A stretch of 64,000 nt of DNA from Siphonodentalium dalli. Taxonomy: Eukaryota; Mollusca; Scaphopoda; Gadilida; Siphonodentaliidae. A model generated the notes under the pieces. That model did not search any database. It worked only from the letters and a program-made list of their open reading frames with translations, and was not told the DNA's origin. Location of the stretch: assembly GCA_032622095.1 (NCBI GenBank), contig CP136061.1:253097582-253161581 (forward strand), read 5' to 3'. Each line of letters opens with the position of its first letter. Position 1 is the stretch's first letter. Positions 58,101-61,100 of the stretch are shown piece after piece. The position numbers were made by a program, and so were the translations under genes.

Positions 58101-61100
58101 AGGGTGAGTTATATACTATTATGGATCAGATATGCTGGCCTATGTCAGAACATAGTAGTATTCCCCACTAAGAGTTCCTACCCACTAATCTATATGGTAT
58201 ATCTCTTCTATGTTCTTGGTACATGAAGGGTGAAACACCTTTTTTTTAAAATTGGTATGGATTATGTCAGAACAATGGTATCTGTTCTTTAGGGAAACCA
58301 TACACTTGCATAATATATTGTCATGTGTGGATATCTAGTGTTGTGAAAATAACATTTGTCTCTTTCACGAATGACAACATTATCGGTATCCACTCAAAAA
58401 CACTTCTTTTTAGCTCACTTGACAAAGTCCTTTGGCATACTCTGAGGGCCACATCCCTCATCCGATCCTCACTAAACATCATATGTATCTTTGGGGTAAC
58501 CTCATTGTGGGAGACTCACATATATAAGAGAATGACACTGGAACAGGATCTTTAATTCTGCACTATCGCAGCTCTTGTCACTTCTAAGTGAAATTGTGCA
58601 ACATCATATGTTTTTCCTGTGTTTTTGGTATTAACAAATGAACATGCCTTGAAAAGGTGTTTAATAGAACGTTTGTTGTTGTTGGAAGAGCTAGAGCAAT
58701 TTAAACAAATATAGATAGGTTTATGCTGGAAGATATTATGATAAAGGTTGGTGCTGGACAAATGCTATAGATTATTAGGTGAGGCACATAATGAGTTTAG
58801 CTATAATAGTTGAACTTAGATATTGCTGTTTTGTGAATTTGATCCAAAATCATATTTCACAAAAATGACTCAAAATCAGTGTCGCACTAATTCAGTAACA
58901 TGATTGTTTTTGTGATGAAATAACATGCCTCGTAGGATGTGAATGTTTAACCCTTTACCCAACAGAACGGCCCTGTGCCAATGCATTCTCTTATATATGC
59001 GAGTCGACCATAGGTCGCCTCGCATATATAAGAGAATGCATTGGCTTAACACATTAAAAATTATAAAATTGTTAAAGAATGTAAGAAAAAATGGTAAAAA
59101 GTGTTAAAAACAGATATTTTTTAGGCCAATGCATTCTCTTATATATGCGAGGCGACCTATGGTCGACTCGCATATATAAGAGAATGCATTGGCACAGGGC
59201 ATAACTGTAACCATCACAACGTGATCAATGAGCCGGTTCCAATGATATCCATATTTGTATGGTTTTATTGAGACAGACCCAAGATAATTTAGGCTGTTGC
59301 AGCTTTATTTGGCCGGTTTTTGCCGGTTTGTTGGGTAAAGGGTTAATGCAGGGTCCGCGCTGGACTAAAATTTACTTTTGCCAAATAATTTGCCAAATGA
59401 AAATATTTTTTGCCAAATTCTATTAGAATGTGCCAAATGTTATTCCCGATAGTATCATTTTCTGCAACCTTGTTTGGGTTTTATGTTTCGACATTCTCGG
59501 TTTGAACGACGTTTGATATCGTCAGGAAAGCAGTTAGTTAATAATTATACTCGCATCTCTATTGTGGTTTATCATGCAACAATAAACCAATCACTGAACA
59601 ATAAAATGGTAGAGGAATTGCTTCATCAGAAGGGAACATCACAAGAGGATAAGCAATGTAAACACCACCGTGTATGTAATCCATCCACCCATCGATTATA
59701 ATGTTACCAGATTATCTGCATCTTAATGGAGGCGTTAACTTTTCCGAAACTATAAAACACCACTAATATAATTTTATTGTAATAGTTTGCTAAAATGAAT
59801 GGTATTGATTGACCGATATTTTTCAAATATATTGAGGAATTAAAAAGTGACTTGCCAAAACTTTTGCCAAATGAAAATATTTTTTGCCAAATGTGAATTA
59901 TTTTTGCCATTGGCAAATTTGGCAAGTGGCGGCGCGAACTCTGGTTTAATGATGATGCAGCCCTGTTAATTGGCGTCGGCTATCAGCTAATTGCCTAGGT
60001 GAAAAGAAATTTTGTGGGCTATTTTTTAGGAAAATTCAGAGCCTGCCAATGTTTTGTGCAAAATTGAAACAAATTTATGGAGACATTGCCTTAATGTTGC
60101 ACTGTGGAAGTCTGCAGACAACAAAAATTCATTGTTGAATGCCAAGGACTACTATTATAACAAGGACTACTAAGATAACAAGGACTACTGAGATAATAAG
60201 GACCACTGAGATAATAAGGACCACTGAGATAATAAGGACTACTGAGATAACAAGGACTACTGAGATAACAAGGATTATCTTGATAATCAGTAATTTTAAA
60301 CCAGACTCAACCAAAGTTTGCCACTGTTATGATGGAGTGATTAATTGAAATAAGTTGGCGCAAACGCTTGCAAAACAAATTTTATTTGATGTAATGTAGT
60401 GAAGAGTGCAATTTGGCTCTGCACTGGAATGTGCGATCGCAAATTAAAAAAAAAAATTGGGAAGTAGCGTATTTGCCACTGTTGGATTCAACTATAACAG
60501 ATAAATATAACTATAATATTGAATAACAAGTCTTTCTAAAATACTTGACATATATTTTAACCCTTTCATTCTTGGAACTTTCTGATTTTTTTGCGAATAC
60601 CCTGTGCCATTGTAATCTCTTATATATCGAATCCTAATCGAATAGGGACAAGCACTGGATGGATAAAATCATAACTGACCATCGGATATCCTTCTAATTA
60701 TTGTTCACTTATTTTTCATAAAAGCCGAGACTTTTTTTTCAAATAAGAATCAAAGAACCTAGACAAAGTTCACAGACAAACATTTTGCCAGTGACATCGT
60801 TCTCATGACATATACGTCATCTGAGCACAGAACTTCAGGCCTGCAGGTTTCAAAATTATGTATAAACTATTTTCGTTTGCCTGGTTTGTGCTTATGTAAC
60901 CCATACCATAGGTTAGCAGGAAAGTTACACAAACTGTTATAATCACTACAACTGGTATTAATAATTACAGATGGACAACTCATTGAACTACCGTAATAAA
61001 TTTGAATGTCTCATTTTGGGACTTTATTGAGCGAAAATTAAGGTTATTAGTTATTGCGAGACCTACATTTATTAAACTTTGGCACGACCTGTTTTTCGTT

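Noticed and set aside
60139-60348. Repetitive peptide frame with RTTEI units
   Set aside because: Product of an 18-bp tandem repeat inside an intron.
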